DNA of 64,000 nucleotides from Nonomuraea fuscirosea. Its GTDB lineage: Bacteria > Actinomycetota > Actinomycetes > Streptosporangiales > Streptosporangiaceae. The notes beneath the pieces were generated by a model. The model saw only the letters and a program-made list of their open reading frames with translations, was not told where the DNA came from and did not search any database. The DNA is taken from positions 124,001 to 188,000 of the forward strand of contig NZ_PVNG01000002.1 of the NCBI RefSeq assembly GCF_003001935.1, given 5' to 3'. The first letter of the stretch is position 1; the number at the start of each line of letters is the position of its first letter. Of the stretch, positions 50,775 through 62,567 are shown in pieces. The position numbers and the translations under genes are program-made.

Positions 50775-51308
50775 TCAGAACGCCAATCTGATCAGGCCCG
50801 GCGGCAGTGTGATGCCGAGGAGCCGGTCGAACAGGAAGTACGTGGCCAGCGCCAGCACCAGCCCGGCGAGCACGTCGCGCACCAGCCGCCGGCTGCCGAG
50901 GACCCTGGCCACGGCCACGAAGAACACGGTCGTGGCCTGCCAGTAGCCCGCCGGGACGAGCAGCAGCGCGTACGCGGCCAGCGCCCCCAGCAACATCAGC
51001 ACCGACGGCCAGTGCGTCTCCCCGTCCTCGCCCGGCGCGCCCCCGCCGGACGCGCCCTCTCCCGACGTGTCCTCGCCCGGCGCGTCCGCACCGGACACGA
51101 CCGCCGGCGCCGCGCCCGGGGCGGCGCCGGGCCGGAACGCCTGGACCACCCCGATCACCGACACCACGGCCAGCCCCACCCCCACCAGCAGCGGGAACGC
51201 CCGCGGCCCGACCGCCTGGTAACCGTTGCCCTGCGGGATGGAGAAGGCCTGGGCCAGCACGACCACGGCCGCCGCCAGGAAGCCGAGTGAGACGATCCGC
51301 TGCGTCAC
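50775..51308 (-). CDS. tctB: Tripartite tricarboxylate transporter small permease TctB
   Basis: 177 residues with four membrane helices (IVSLGFLAAAVVVLAQAF, AFPLLVGVGLAVVSVIGVVQAF, WPSVLMLLGALAAYALLLVPAGYW, LVRDVLAGLVLALATYFLFDRLLG) and the C-terminal GITLPPG motif. The cytoplasmic loop between helices 2 and 3 is a repetitive Gly/Ala/Glu/Asp stretch (DAPGEDTSGEGASGGGAPGEDGE), longer than usual and encoded by a degenerate tandem repeat. GTG 51308 overlaps the tctC stop by four bases. Confidence 0.9.
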   Translation of the reverse strand: MTQRIVSLGFLAAAVVVLAQAFSIPQGNGYQAVGPRAFPLLVGVGLAVVSVIGVVQAFRPGAAPGAAPAVVSGADAPGEDTSGEGASGGGAPGEDGETHWPSVLMLLGALAAYALLLVPAGYWQATTVFFVAVARVLGSRRLVRDVLAGLVLALATYFLFDRLLGITLPPGLIRLAF

Positions 51309-52294
51309 TTGCCGAGCCCCAGCTCGCCCAGGATGGCGGTGACCTGCGTACGCTGCTCGGCCAGCACCTTGCCGAACTCGTCGCCCGGCTTCCAGTCCTC
51401 GGTCCAGTTGTTGCGCTCGAGCACCTGCTTCCAGCACGACGACCGGCGGACCTTGTCGATCAGCCCGATCACGTCCTGCTGCTGCTCCTTCGACAGCCCG
51501 GCCGGAGCCAGCACGCCGGCCAGCGTGGAGACCGCCTCGCCGCCCAGGCCCAGCTCCTTCATGGTGGGCGCGTCGATGCCGGGGACCCGCTGCTCGGAGT
51601 CGACCGAGAGCACCCGCAGCTCGCCCGCCTCGATCTGCGGCCGCAGCTCGGCCACGGTGTCGATGCCGACCGTGGCGGCTCCGCTGAGCAGCAGGTTCAT
51701 CGACTCGCCGCCACCGGCGGTGGGCACGAAGTTGATCTCCTTGGCGGCGATGTCGCGGCCCTTGGCCAGCCCGGCCACGGTCATCTGGCCCGGCCCGCCG
51801 AGCGAGCCGCCGGTCCACTTGACGCTGTGCGGCTTGGCCTCCATCGCGTCCAGCAGCGCCTTCAGGTCCTCGTACGGGGACTTCTCGGCCACCACGACGG
51901 CGCTCGGCCCCCGGCTCAGCCCGGCCACCGGCGTCAGCGTGGACAGGTCGACCGGCGACTTGTTGTTCACGATGCCGCCCAGCATGGTGACGCTGTCCAT
52001 GACCATGAGCTGGTAGGGGTCGCCGGTCCGCTTGGCGAACTGGGCCAGCCCGATGGTCCCGCCCGCGCCCGGCACGTTCGTGACGGTCGCGTCCACGTCG
52101 GCCACCTTGCACTCGCCGAGCGCGCCGGCGATGCCGCGCGCCCGGGTGTCCCAGCCGCCGCCGGGACTGCCCGGCGCCATGATCGACAGGGCCTTGCTCG
52201 GGTAGGCGCCGCCCGCGTCGGTGCTCTCGCCCACGGCGCAGCCGCCGGTGAGCGTCACGGCCGCCGCGACGGCGGCGGCCAGTCTGATCTTCAT
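51305..52294 (-). CDS. tctC: Tripartite tricarboxylate transporter substrate-binding lipoprotein TctC
   Basis: 329-residue extracytoplasmic binding protein with lipoprotein signal MKIRLAAAVAAAVTLTGGC (lipobox LTGG-Cys19). The fold is shown by MAPGSPGGGWDTRARGIAGAL, TNVPGAGGTIGLAQFAKRTGDPYQLMVMDSVTMLG, WTGGSLGGPGQMTVAGLA and VGIDTVAELRPQIEAGELRVLSVDSEQRVPGIDAPTMKELG. It delivers a carboxylate to TctAB. Its ATG overlaps the stop of the upstream hydrolase gene, so ester hydrolysis and carboxylate uptake may be linked. Confidence 0.93.
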   Translation of the reverse strand: MKIRLAAAVAAAVTLTGGCAVGESTDAGGAYPSKALSIMAPGSPGGGWDTRARGIAGALGECKVADVDATVTNVPGAGGTIGLAQFAKRTGDPYQLMVMDSVTMLGGIVNNKSPVDLSTLTPVAGLSRGPSAVVVAEKSPYEDLKALLDAMEAKPHSVKWTGGSLGGPGQMTVAGLAKGRDIAAKEINFVPTAGGGESMNLLLSGAATVGIDTVAELRPQIEAGELRVLSVDSEQRVPGIDAPTMKELGLGGEAVSTLAGVLAPAGLSKEQQQDVIGLIDKVRRSSCWKQVLERNNWTEDWKPGDEFGKVLAEQRTQVTAILGELGLGK

Positions 52295-53139
52295 GATGAC
52301 TCCCGGGGGGTGAGGATCGATGCGAAGAAGTCCTTGACGGGGCCGAGCACCTGCATCGGCTCGTGCCCCACGCCCGGCACGACGTCGAACCGCACGCCGA
52401 TGCCGTGGGCCTCGAAGTTGTCGCGCAACGCCGTCAGCCGTTCGAGACGTGTCACGCCGTGGGCGTCGGCGCCGTCCATCCAGTTGGAGTCGCCCTGGTT
52501 GTTGATCTCCCAGGTCTCCACGTCGGCGCTGCCCACGACCATCTGGACCGGCACGTCACGCAGCTCCCCGATCCTCGGGGCGCGGCCGAACTCCTCCTCG
52601 AACCCCTTCAGCCCGATCCACCACGGACTGCTGGGATCGATGTACGTTATCCGCCCCGGCGCCCCGATGGACAATCCGGCCAGGCGGTCGGGGTGCAGGT
52701 AGGCGAACCGGTGCACGAACTGCCCGCCACCGGAGAAGCCGTGCAGCAGGAACCGCCCGGTCCGTACGTTGAAGCGCTCGCCCACCTCCTCGACCATGGC
52801 GAGCAGCGCCAGGTCGAAGCGGATGCCGTCGTACCGGAGGAACTTGAAGTTGTGCAGGTCCTGGGGGTCCTCGCCGATGCCGGCGGGGAAGAGCGGCGCC
52901 AGCACCAGGCAGTCGTGCTCCTCGGCCCACTCGGCGAAGTTGTCGCGGTACTGCGGTCCGCGCCGCCCCGTCCCGTGCTGCAGGACGGCCATCGGCAGGG
53001 GAGCGCCGTCCGGGTCGTGGGCGGACGGCACGTACAGGCAGTAGGAGAATCTCTGGTCGTATCTGGACGCGAAGACGGTCGTCGCGCCCGCCGAATAGAA
53101 GCCCGTCGGATGTTTGACCACATGCAGTGCCTCAGCCAT
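52291..53139 (-). CDS. Alpha/beta hydrolase heading the tct operon
   Basis: 282 residues of the PHB depolymerase/feruloyl-esterase-like hydrolase group: FSYCLYVPSAHDPDGAPLPMAVLQHGTGRRGPQYRD (oxyanion loop HGTG), LVLAPLFPAGIGED, the nucleophile elbow LLHGFSGGGQFVHRFAYLHP (Ser ~143) and a C-terminal His in VVPGVGHEPMQVLGPVKDFF. No signal peptide, so it acts inside the cell. It is the first gene of the hydrolase-tctC-tctB-tctA operon, which suggests that it processes the imported compound. A divergent ArsR-type gene probably regulates the operon. Confidence 0.85.
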   Translation of the reverse strand: MAEALHVVKHPTGFYSAGATTVFASRYDQRFSYCLYVPSAHDPDGAPLPMAVLQHGTGRRGPQYRDNFAEWAEEHDCLVLAPLFPAGIGEDPQDLHNFKFLRYDGIRFDLALLAMVEEVGERFNVRTGRFLLHGFSGGGQFVHRFAYLHPDRLAGLSIGAPGRITYIDPSSPWWIGLKGFEEEFGRAPRIGELRDVPVQMVVGSADVETWEINNQGDSNWMDGADAHGVTRLERLTALRDNFEAHGIGVRFDVVPGVGHEPMQVLGPVKDFFASILTPRESS

Positions 53140-53207
53140 GAGGCGACAGCCTGCGCAAACGCGGACGCGATCACAAGGAGATTGCCTCCAACGCGGTAAT
53201 CTGCAGG

Positions 53208-54275
53208 GTGGCCGTCACGCTCCTCCTCGACCCGCCCGCCGCCGGATCCGTCGTCGTGCGCCAGTCGCCCCTGGCCGAGCTGTGCGCCTGTCTCCACGCC
53301 TTCGACGAGCCCGGTCACCACCCCGCGAGCGCCGGCTGGGTGGCCAGGGCCCACGCCGAGCTCGACACCGCGCTGCTCGCCACGGCAGCCGTCTGGGCGC
53401 CGCTCTGGGGCGCCTTCCGCGCCCGCTACCTGCTGCCGCTGTCGGCCGACGCGCGGCGCACGCTGGACGACGAGCTGGAGGAGGTGGCGGGGCTGCCCAT
53501 CGGCGACTTCACGGCCATGACCGTGCAGGCGCTGATCGGCAAGAACGACACCGGGCTGGCGCCCGAGCTCAGCGAGGAGGTGCTGCACCGGCTGCGGCTG
53601 ATCTCCTCCAGCCGCATGGAGATCGGCGCCCGGTTGCTGGCCGACCCCGAGGGGGTGCGCGCCGAGCTGCTCGGCTTCCTGGCCGCCTTCGCAGCGGCCG
53701 CGTTCGACGCCGAATGGCCCGCCCTGCGCCGCGTCCTCGACCGCGACGGCGCGCTGCGTGAGCGCGACCTGCGCAAGAAGGGCGCACTGTCGCTGGCCGA
53801 CTTCCCGACCGCGTCAGCCGCCCAGCCGTCGGGCCGGCGGCTGAGCGTCGTGTTCGACAAGCTCTACAACGCCACCGCCCGGGTGGACGACGACCGCCCC
53901 TGCCTGCTCGTCCCGACCGTGCACGGCCGCCCCCACTTCGTGATCAAGCACTATCCGGGCTATCCGGTCGTCATCCAGTACAGCGCCGACGGGGCCGGCA
54001 CGCCCACGCTGGAGACCGCCAGGCGCCGGCTCGCCGCCCTCCAGGACCCCACCCGGCTGCGCCTGTGCTACGCGATCCTGCGCAACCCGGTCGCCACCGC
54101 CGAGCTGGCCACCCAGCTCGGCATGACCGCGCCCCAGGTCTCCAGGCATCTGCGCCGGCTCAGGGAGGCCCAGCTCGTCCACACGCACCGGCGCGGCTCG
54201 GTCGTCTACTACCAGCTCGACGCCGACGCCGTCGAACGCCTCGGCCCCGACCTGCTGTCCGTCCTGTACCGCTGA
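53208..54275 (+). CDS. ArsR-family regulator with N-terminal DUF5937 domain
   Basis: 355 residues. The C-terminal ~85 residues are an ArsR winged helix: RLAALQDPTRLRLCYAILRNPVATAELATQLGMTAPQVSRHLRRLREAQLVHTHRRGSVVYYQL. No metal-binding cysteines are present in it, so it is not a metal sensor. The large N-terminal domain matches DUF5937 of actinobacterial ArsR proteins and probably senses an organic ligand. GTG 53208 follows a -10-like TAATCT (53197-53202) by five bases, implying a leaderless transcript. It is divergent from the hydrolase-tct operon with a 68-bp gap and is the obvious candidate for its control. Confidence 0.85.
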   Translation: MAVTLLLDPPAAGSVVVRQSPLAELCACLHAFDEPGHHPASAGWVARAHAELDTALLATAAVWAPLWGAFRARYLLPLSADARRTLDDELEEVAGLPIGDFTAMTVQALIGKNDTGLAPELSEEVLHRLRLISSSRMEIGARLLADPEGVRAELLGFLAAFAAAAFDAEWPALRRVLDRDGALRERDLRKKGALSLADFPTASAAQPSGRRLSVVFDKLYNATARVDDDRPCLLVPTVHGRPHFVIKHYPGYPVVIQYSADGAGTPTLETARRRLAALQDPTRLRLCYAILRNPVATAELATQLGMTAPQVSRHLRRLREAQLVHTHRRGSVVYYQLDADAVERLGPDLLSVLYR

Positions 54276-54284
54276 CGGACGGTG

Positions 54285-54752
54285 CTACTCCCCGGCCGAG
54301 GTCGTGGGGGTGGCGGCCGGCGCCGCTTTCGCGGGCATGCCGGGAAAGGCCGCGGGCTGGGCCGGGCGGAAGGCGTAGGAGCGGGCCACCGCCTCCTGCA
54401 TGGCCAGCGCGGCGTGGCGGCGCAGCGGCTCCTCGGAGGCCGCGGCCAGCTCCAGGTAGGCGGCCGTGATCCCGCCCTCCAGGTGCACCGCGAGGTTCGC
54501 GGCCAGCGTGGCGTTGGAGGGGAAGAACGGCAGCGCGTACGACGCGTCGGGCTCGACCGGCCGGCCGCCCCGCGCCGTGATCAGCGCGCGCAACTGGTCG
54601 CGCCTGGACCGGTGGGCCTCGTAGGCCGCGCTCATCCTGGACCGCAGCGAGCCCGAGGTGCGCGCCCCGAGCAGCCCGTAGGCGAACAGCACCGCGTGCT
54701 CCGCCGCCAGCGCCTTGCGCAACTTGTCGATGTCGGCCGGGTCGCCGCTCAC
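54285..54752 (-). CDS. DUF4439 ferritin-like protein
   Basis: 155 residues: two long helix pairs with DKLRKALAAEHAVLFAYGLLGARTSGSLRSRMSAAYEAHRSRRDQLRALITARGG and ATLAANLAVHLEGGITAAYLELAAASEEPLRRHAALAMQEAVARS, as in DUF4439 (ferritin-like fold). Whether it binds metal is unknown. GTG 54752 has GGAGG five bases upstream; longer in-frame starts lack one. It follows a related lipoprotein gene by 58 bp, and an 18-bp direct repeat duplicates its start region at the end of that gene. The tail is an Ala/Pro/Thr-rich linker. Confidence 0.8.
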   Translation of the reverse strand: MSGDPADIDKLRKALAAEHAVLFAYGLLGARTSGSLRSRMSAAYEAHRSRRDQLRALITARGGRPVEPDASYALPFFPSNATLAANLAVHLEGGITAAYLELAAASEEPLRRHAALAMQEAVARSYAFRPAQPAAFPGMPAKAAPAATPTTSAGE

Positions 54753-54823
54753 AGCGACCTCCGTGCCGGGCACGGCGGCCCCGGGGCTCTCACCGTGGCC
54801 CGCGCGCCGCTCACAGCGACCTC
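54744..54823. repeat. 18-bp direct repeat duplicating a ribosome-binding site and start
   Basis: GCCGCTCACAGCGACCTC occurs at 54744-54761 and 54806-54823. On the minus strand each copy reads GAGGTCGCTGTGAGCGGC: the first initiates the DUF4439 gene, while the second contains the stop codon of the upstream lipoprotein gene. Confidence 0.9.
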
Positions 54824-55314
54824 GGCAGGGCGACGACATGGGCGGCCTCGCAGGCCCCGATGCTGGCGACGAGCTGGGCCACCCCGGGCGACAGCCCGCC
54901 GAGCGCCCGCGCCCGCCCGGCCGCGGCCTTGCGCTCCAGTTCGCGCAGCCGCGCCAGCGACGGCTTACGGGCCTTCGCGGTGGCGGTGGCAGCGGGGGTG
55001 GCGGTGGGGGACGGCGCGGCCGACCCCGGCGCGGCGACCGGCGGAGACGGGACGGTCACGTGTCTGCGCAGCTCGTCGAGATGCGCCTGGTGCCGGTCAC
55101 GGAACGGCACCAGCTTGTCGGCCCCGCCCGAGATCAGGGACGAGTAGAGCGCGATCGTGCGCTCCTTCTCCGCGATGAGGCCCTTCAGCATGACCGTCTC
55201 GGGCGAGTCGGGAGCCGGCGCGGCCGGCCGATCGGGGCCGGAGGCGCTGCATGCGGTGAGGGCGGCCGCCCCGCCCGCCAGCAAGGCTCGCCTGGAGAGC
55301 TGAACCGGGCGCAC
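54811..55314 (-). CDS. Putative lipoprotein with ferritin-like helices
   Basis: 167 residues from GTG 55314 (GGAGG nine bases upstream): signal RPVQLSRRALLAGGAAALTACSA with twin Arg and a lipobox (LTAC), a short linker, then helices TVMLKGLIAEKERTIALYSSLISGGADKLVPFRDRHQAHLDELRRHV, an Ala/Pro/Thr-rich spacer (VAAPGSAAPSPTATPAATAT) and LARLRELERKAAAGRARALGGLSPGVAQLVASIGACEAAHVVALPR. It looks like a membrane-anchored partner of the DUF4439 gene behind it. Starting at 55410 would bury the signal in the chain, so I reject that start. Confidence 0.75.
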   Translation of the reverse strand: MRPVQLSRRALLAGGAAALTACSASGPDRPAAPAPDSPETVMLKGLIAEKERTIALYSSLISGGADKLVPFRDRHQAHLDELRRHVTVPSPPVAAPGSAAPSPTATPAATATAKARKPSLARLRELERKAAAGRARALGGLSPGVAQLVASIGACEAAHVVALPRSL

Positions 55315-55548
55315 GGACTCGAACCTCCACTTGTCTCTGACCCCTGTCGCGGACCTCGCTAGCATCGTACGGCCAGTGCCCGGGATCGCCGTCCGGCGAC
55401 GCTCCGCCATTCGACCGTGACGAGTGGCGCTCTTTCTGTGCCCTCATACGGATAGGGTGTCAACTGTCGTCGCTGGCTGAGCGGCCAGACGGCGGAGAGC
55501 CAGTGGCGAGGTCCGCCCGGCTGAGACATGACAATAGGGGAGGTCGAT

Positions 55549-56034
55549 ATGGGCAGCGCATCACCCCGCGACCACCTGATGAAGCTCCTGGAGCCCGTGG
55601 TCAGCGCGGAGGGCCTCGATCTGGAGGACATCACGGTCACCCAGGCAGGCAAGAGACGGCTGCTGCGGGTGATCGTCGATCGCGACGGCGGTGTCAGCCT
55701 CGACGACGTGGCCGACGTCAGCCAGGCCGTCTCCACGGCCCTCGACGACACCGACGCGATGGGCCAGGCCGCCTACACACTCGAGGTCTCCTCGCCCGGC
55801 GTCGACCGCCCGCTCACCGAGCCGCGCCACTGGCGCCGCGCGGCGAAACGGCTGGTGAAGGCCGAGCTGCGAGACGGCACCGTGGTGGAGGGCCGCATCA
55901 TGACCGCCGACGACGCCGGCGTCGACCTCGACGTCGAGGGCGCGGCGCGCAGGATTGACTACGAGGACCTGACCCGCGGACGGGTGCAGGTGGAGTTCCG
56001 CCGCTTCGACGACGTCGACGGCGACGAAGGCTAA
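55549..56034 (+). CDS. rimP: Ribosome maturation factor RimP
   Basis: 161 residues. RimP assists 30S subunit maturation. DHLMKLLEPVVSAEGLDLEDITVTQAGKRRLLRVIVDRDGGVSLDDVADVSQAVSTALDD is the N-terminal domain, YTLEVSSPGVDRPLTEPRHW the signature, and the C-terminal SH3-like barrel follows (VKAELRDGTVVEGRIMTADDAGVDLDV). ATG 55549 with AGGGGAGG five bases upstream is chosen over 55528. First gene of the rimP-nusA-ylxR-infB cluster conserved in most bacteria, with its promoter somewhere in 55411-55548. Confidence 0.95.
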   Translation: MGSASPRDHLMKLLEPVVSAEGLDLEDITVTQAGKRRLLRVIVDRDGGVSLDDVADVSQAVSTALDDTDAMGQAAYTLEVSSPGVDRPLTEPRHWRRAAKRLVKAELRDGTVVEGRIMTADDAGVDLDVEGAARRIDYEDLTRGRVQVEFRRFDDVDGDEG

Positions 56035-56046
56035 GGGGGAGCCGTC

Positions 56047-57051
56047 GTGGACATCGACATGAGCGTCCTGCGCAGCCTGGAGCGGGAGAAGGACATCTCC
56101 TTCGACCTGGTCGTCAAGGCGATCGAGGACGCGCTGCTGATCGCGTACTTCCGGACCGAGGGCGCGGCCCCCAAGGCGCGGGCCGAGCTCGACCGCAGCA
56201 GCGGTCACGTCACGATCTGGGCGGCGGAGCTGGACGACGAGGGCGAGGTCGTCAGGGAGTTCGACGACACACCGGGCAACTTCAGCCGGATCGCCGCGAC
56301 CACCGCCAAGCAGGTCATCCTGCAGCAGCTGCGCGACGCCGAGGACGAGATCAACTTCGGCGAGTTCGCCAGCCGCGAGGGCGAGCTGGTCTCCGGCGTG
56401 ATCCAGCAGGGCAAGGATCCGCGGGTGGTGCTGGTCGACCTCGGCAAGATCGAGGCCGTGCTGCCGCACGCCGAGCAGGTCCCGGGTGAGGAATACGCGC
56501 ACGGCGAGCGCATCCGCGCCTACGTGGTGCAGGTGAAGAAGGGCCACAAGGGCCCGTCGGTCACTCTGTCGCGCACCCACCCCGGGCTGGTGAAGAAGCT
56601 GTTCGCGCTGGAGGTGCCGGAGATCGCCGACGGCACCGTGGAGATCGCCGCGGTCGCCCGCGAGGCCGGCCACCGGACGAAGATCGCGGTCAGGTCGCGC
56701 AAGCCCGGCGTCAACGCCAAGGGCGCCTGCATCGGGCCGATGGGCTCGCGGGTCCGCAACGTGATGACCGAGCTGCACGGCGAGAAGATCGACATCATCG
56801 ACTGGTCGGAGGATCCCGGCGAGTTCGTGGGGAATGCCCTGTCGCCCGCACGTGTTTCGCATGTCGAGGTTCTCGATCTCGACGGACGCGTCGCGCGGGT
56901 GACCGTGCCCGACTACCAGCTCTCGCTGGCCATCGGCAAAGAGGGGCAGAACGCCCGGCTCGCCGCGCGACTGACGGGATGGCGGATCGACATCCGGCCC
57001 GACACCCAAGCCGAGGACGCCGCCGGTTCCGTAGATGCGTCAACACGGTAA
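56047..57051 (+). CDS. nusA: Transcription termination/antitermination factor NusA
   Basis: 334 residues, the short actinobacterial form without the C-terminal acidic repeats of E. coli NusA (495). N-terminal polymerase-binding domain ([34 protein letters not shown]), S1 domain ([39 protein letters not shown]), then two KH domains ([46 protein letters not shown] and [32 protein letters not shown]). GTG 56047 is the start. The 3' end overlaps ylxR by 17 bp. Confidence 0.96.
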   Translation: MDIDMSVLRSLEREKDISFDLVVKAIEDALLIAYFRTEGAAPKARAELDRSSGHVTIWAAELDDEGEVVREFDDTPGNFSRIAATTAKQVILQQLRDAEDEINFGEFASREGELVSGVIQQGKDPRVVLVDLGKIEAVLPHAEQVPGEEYAHGERIRAYVVQVKKGHKGPSVTLSRTHPGLVKKLFALEVPEIADGTVEIAAVAREAGHRTKIAVRSRKPGVNAKGACIGPMGSRVRNVMTELHGEKIDIIDWSEDPGEFVGNALSPARVSHVEVLDLDGRVARVTVPDYQLSLAIGKEGQNARLAARLTGWRIDIRPDTQAEDAAGSVDASTR

Positions 57052-57334
57052 GCTGGAATATGGTGGCCACGCGGTCCCACAGCGCACCTGTGTGGGCTGC
57101 AGGGTTCGCACGGCTAAGTCCGAGCTGCTCCGACTGGTGCGGGTCGAGGATCAAGTGGTCCCCGACCTGCGAGGACGGCTTCCAGGCCGCGGTGCATCGC
57201 TGCATCCGTCCTTGAGTTGTCTGGAGCTCGCCGAGCGGCGTCGAGCGTTTCCGCGCGCGTTCCGCGTGCCGGGGCCGCTTGACGTGTCGCCCGTACGGGC
57301 GCAACTAGAAGGAGAACCACGAAATGTCATGTAG
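57035..57334 (+). CDS. ylxR: YlxR family RNA-binding protein (DUF448 / RnpM)
   Basis: 99 residues with the YlxR core [65 protein letters not shown], a small RNA-binding fold that always lies between nusA and infB. A homologue in Bacillus modulates RNase P. It starts inside the nusA 3' end, showing translational coupling. The CxxC is at residues 20-23. The C-terminal [10 protein letters not shown] is not conserved in my recollection. Confidence 0.88.
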   Translation: MRQHGKLEYGGHAVPQRTCVGCRVRTAKSELLRLVRVEDQVVPDLRGRLPGRGASLHPSLSCLELAERRRAFPRAFRVPGPLDVSPVRAQLEGEPRNVM

Positions 57335-57459
57335 GACGCCGAGTTGATGGGCGGAGTCAGATTGCTATGAGCGCCTGATGAGCACGCGGCGATGAAGACG
57401 TCAAGGTAGCGACGGTCCGGACGGCATAGCCAGCCTCCCGGGCCGAGTAAGGGAGTGCA

Positions 57460-60591
<3,132 letters not shown>

Positions 60592-60711
60592 CACGCGGCC
60601 GGGCGCCCGGCGGGACATCCGCCGGGCGCCTCTCGCACGCCCTGGCCTGGTCCCCACCGCAGCAGGCCGGGCGTGCGTCCACCTCACCAGGTCAAGCGGT
60701 GGTCAGCAACG

Positions 60712-61008
60712 ATGTATGTGGGTTCTCTCACCCTGGACATCCTGCTCGGCGACGTCAGATCGCTGAAGCAGAAGCGCTCTGTCATCCGGCCTCTGATCGC
60801 CGAGCTGCAGCGCCGTTATCCCAGCATCGCGGTGGCTGAAACCGGCCATCTCGACCTCCACCGCAGAGCGGAGGTCGGCGTCGCGGTGGTCTCCGCTTCC
60901 GCGGGTAACTGCAAAGAGGTGCTGGACGCCTGCGAGCGGATGGTGGCATTCCGCCCCGAGATCGAGCTGCTGTCGGCCCGGCACCGGCTCTACAACGACG
61001 AAGATTGA
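60712..61008 (+). CDS. DUF503 protein
   Basis: 98 residues matching DUF503: YVGSLTLDILLGDVRSLKQKRSVIRPLIAELQRRYPSIAVAETGHLDLHRRAEVGVAVVSASAGNCKEVLDACERMVAFRPEIELLSARHRLY. The small ferredoxin-like fold is always found between infB and rbfA in actinobacteria and firmicutes and has no settled function; association with translation is inferred from this context only. ATG 60712 is the natural start. Confidence 0.92.
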   Translation: MYVGSLTLDILLGDVRSLKQKRSVIRPLIAELQRRYPSIAVAETGHLDLHRRAEVGVAVVSASAGNCKEVLDACERMVAFRPEIELLSARHRLYNDED

Positions 61009-61047
61009 ACGACTGCACGGCCAGGTCGTGCGTGAGGGGGAGCGAAC

Positions 61048-61518
61048 ATGGTGGATGCCGCACGAGCGCGCAAGCTCGCGGACCGCATCCAGCAGATCGT
61101 CGCCGAGATGCTGGAGCGCCGGATCAAGGATCCGCGCCTGGGTTTCGTGACCGTGACCGACACGCGCGTCACCGCCGACCTGCGCGACGCGACGGTGTTC
61201 TACACGGTGTTCGGCTCCGACGCCGAGCGGGCCGACAGCGCCGCCGCCCTCGAAAGCGCCAAGGGGATCATCCGTTCCGAGGTGGGCCGCCAGACCGGGG
61301 TGCGCTTCGCCCCGACGCTGACGTTCAAGCACGACCCGCTGCCCGACAGCGCGCGGCACCTGGACGACCTGATCAACGCGGCCAGGGCGCGTGACGCCGA
61401 GGTGGCGCGGCGGGCCGAGACCGCTTCCTACGCCGGCGAGCCCGACCCCTACCGGAAGCCGGACGAGGAAGAGGAAGCGGAGGAGCGCGCCGACGTCGCC
61501 AGGGAAGAGCAGGCGTGA
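61048..61518 (+). CDS. rbfA: Ribosome-binding factor A
   Basis: 156 residues. RbfA binds immature 30S subunits and helps 16S rRNA 5'-end processing. [52 protein letters not shown] and [37 protein letters not shown] are typical. The acidic C-terminal tail ([18 protein letters not shown]) is common in actinobacteria. ATG 61048 follows GAGGGGGAG. The last four bases overlap the next gene. Confidence 0.95.
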   Translation: MVDAARARKLADRIQQIVAEMLERRIKDPRLGFVTVTDTRVTADLRDATVFYTVFGSDAERADSAAALESAKGIIRSEVGRQTGVRFAPTLTFKHDPLPDSARHLDDLINAARARDAEVARRAETASYAGEPDPYRKPDEEEEAEERADVAREEQA

Positions 61519-62567
61519 CGCCCGACGTTCGCGACCGGGCCGGCCGACCGGCCCGGGTGGAGGCGGGGCAGGGCGACGACTGCCCCATCCCCGCCACGTC
61601 GTGGGACCGGGCGCTGCACCTGATCGGGCAGGCCGACGAGGTCGCGCTGGCCTGCCACGTCACCCCCGACGGCGACGCGCTCGGCTCGATGCTGGCCGTC
61701 GCGTTCGTGCTGCGCTCGATGGGCAAGCGCGTGGTGGCCTCCTTCGGCGACCGGCAGTTCGCGGTGCCGCGGCTGCTGCGCTTCCTGCCGGGCCAGGACA
61801 TGCTGGTGCCGCCGGAGGCCTACCCCGCCGCGCCCGAACTGATGATCGTCTTCGACTCCTCGACGTTCGAGCGGCTCGGGCTGCTCGGCACCAACGCCGC
61901 CATGGCGCGCGAGCTCGTCGTGGTTGACCACCATCCGTCCAACGCCGGCTTCGGCACGCTCAGCCTCATCGACGCCCAGGCGGCGGCCACGGCCATGCTG
62001 GCCGAGCAGCTCGTCTACCGGCTCGGCGGCCGCCTCGACCGTGACATCGCCACCTGCCTGTACGCGGGCCTGGTGACCGACACCGGTTCCTTCCGCTACT
62101 CCTCGACCACGCCCGCCGTGCACCAGATGGCGGCCAGGCTCGTGGCGACCGGGCTGCGTACCGACGAGATCGCCCGCGAGCTGTGGGACCGCTCGCCGTT
62201 CGGCTATCTCAAGGTGCTGGCCGGGGCGCTGGAGCGGGTCACGCTGGAGCACGGGCCGGCGGGTGGCCTGGTGTGGACGTACGTGACCCGGGTCGACCGG
62301 GCCGCGCACGGGCTGCCGTACTCCGAACTGGAGGGGCTCATCGACATCGTCCGCCGCACCGACGAGGCCGAGGTCGCGGTCGTGCTCAAAGAGGACGACC
62401 AGGGCGACTGGCAGGTGTCCACCCGATCCAAGGGCACCGTCGACGTGGCGGCCGTGTGCGCGGCGCTCGGCGGCGGCGGCCACCACAAGGCCGCCGGCTA
62501 CACCTCCCACGACACCGTGGAGGAGACCATGGCCAAGTTCCGGCACGAGCTGAGGAAGGTCTCCTGA
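61515..62567 (+). CDS. DHH/DHHA1 phosphoesterase (NrnA-like nanoRNase / pAp phosphatase)
   Basis: 350 residues. Motifs are [23 protein letters not shown] (DxD), [21 protein letters not shown] (the DHH motif), [18 protein letters not shown], and in the DHHA1 domain [26 protein letters not shown] with the GGGH loop. Such enzymes degrade 2-5 nt RNAs, 3'-phosphoadenosine-5'-phosphate, or c-di-AMP/pApA in different species; which applies here is not decided by sequence. It sits between rbfA and truB with four-base and one-base overlaps. GTG 61515 gives a ~30-residue non-conserved leader. Confidence 0.9.
   Translation: MTPDVRDRAGRPARVEAGQGDDCPIPATSWDRALHLIGQADEVALACHVTPDGDALGSMLAVAFVLRSMGKRVVASFGDRQFAVPRLLRFLPGQDMLVPPEAYPAAPELMIVFDSSTFERLGLLGTNAAMARELVVVDHHPSNAGFGTLSLIDAQAAATAMLAEQLVYRLGGRLDRDIATCLYAGLVTDTGSFRYSSTTPAVHQMAARLVATGLRTDEIARELWDRSPFGYLKVLAGALERVTLEHGPAGGLVWTYVTRVDRAAHGLPYSELEGLIDIVRRTDEAEVAVVLKEDDQGDWQVSTRSKGTVDVAAVCAALGGGGHHKAAGYTSHDTVEETMAKFRHELRKVS

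Noticed and set aside
55290..55330. tRNA-like T-loop (GGTTCGAGTCC) on the minus strand
   Set aside because: Flanking bases do not form a T-stem and there is no acceptor or anticodon arm; it is the ribosome-binding region of the lipoprotein gene.
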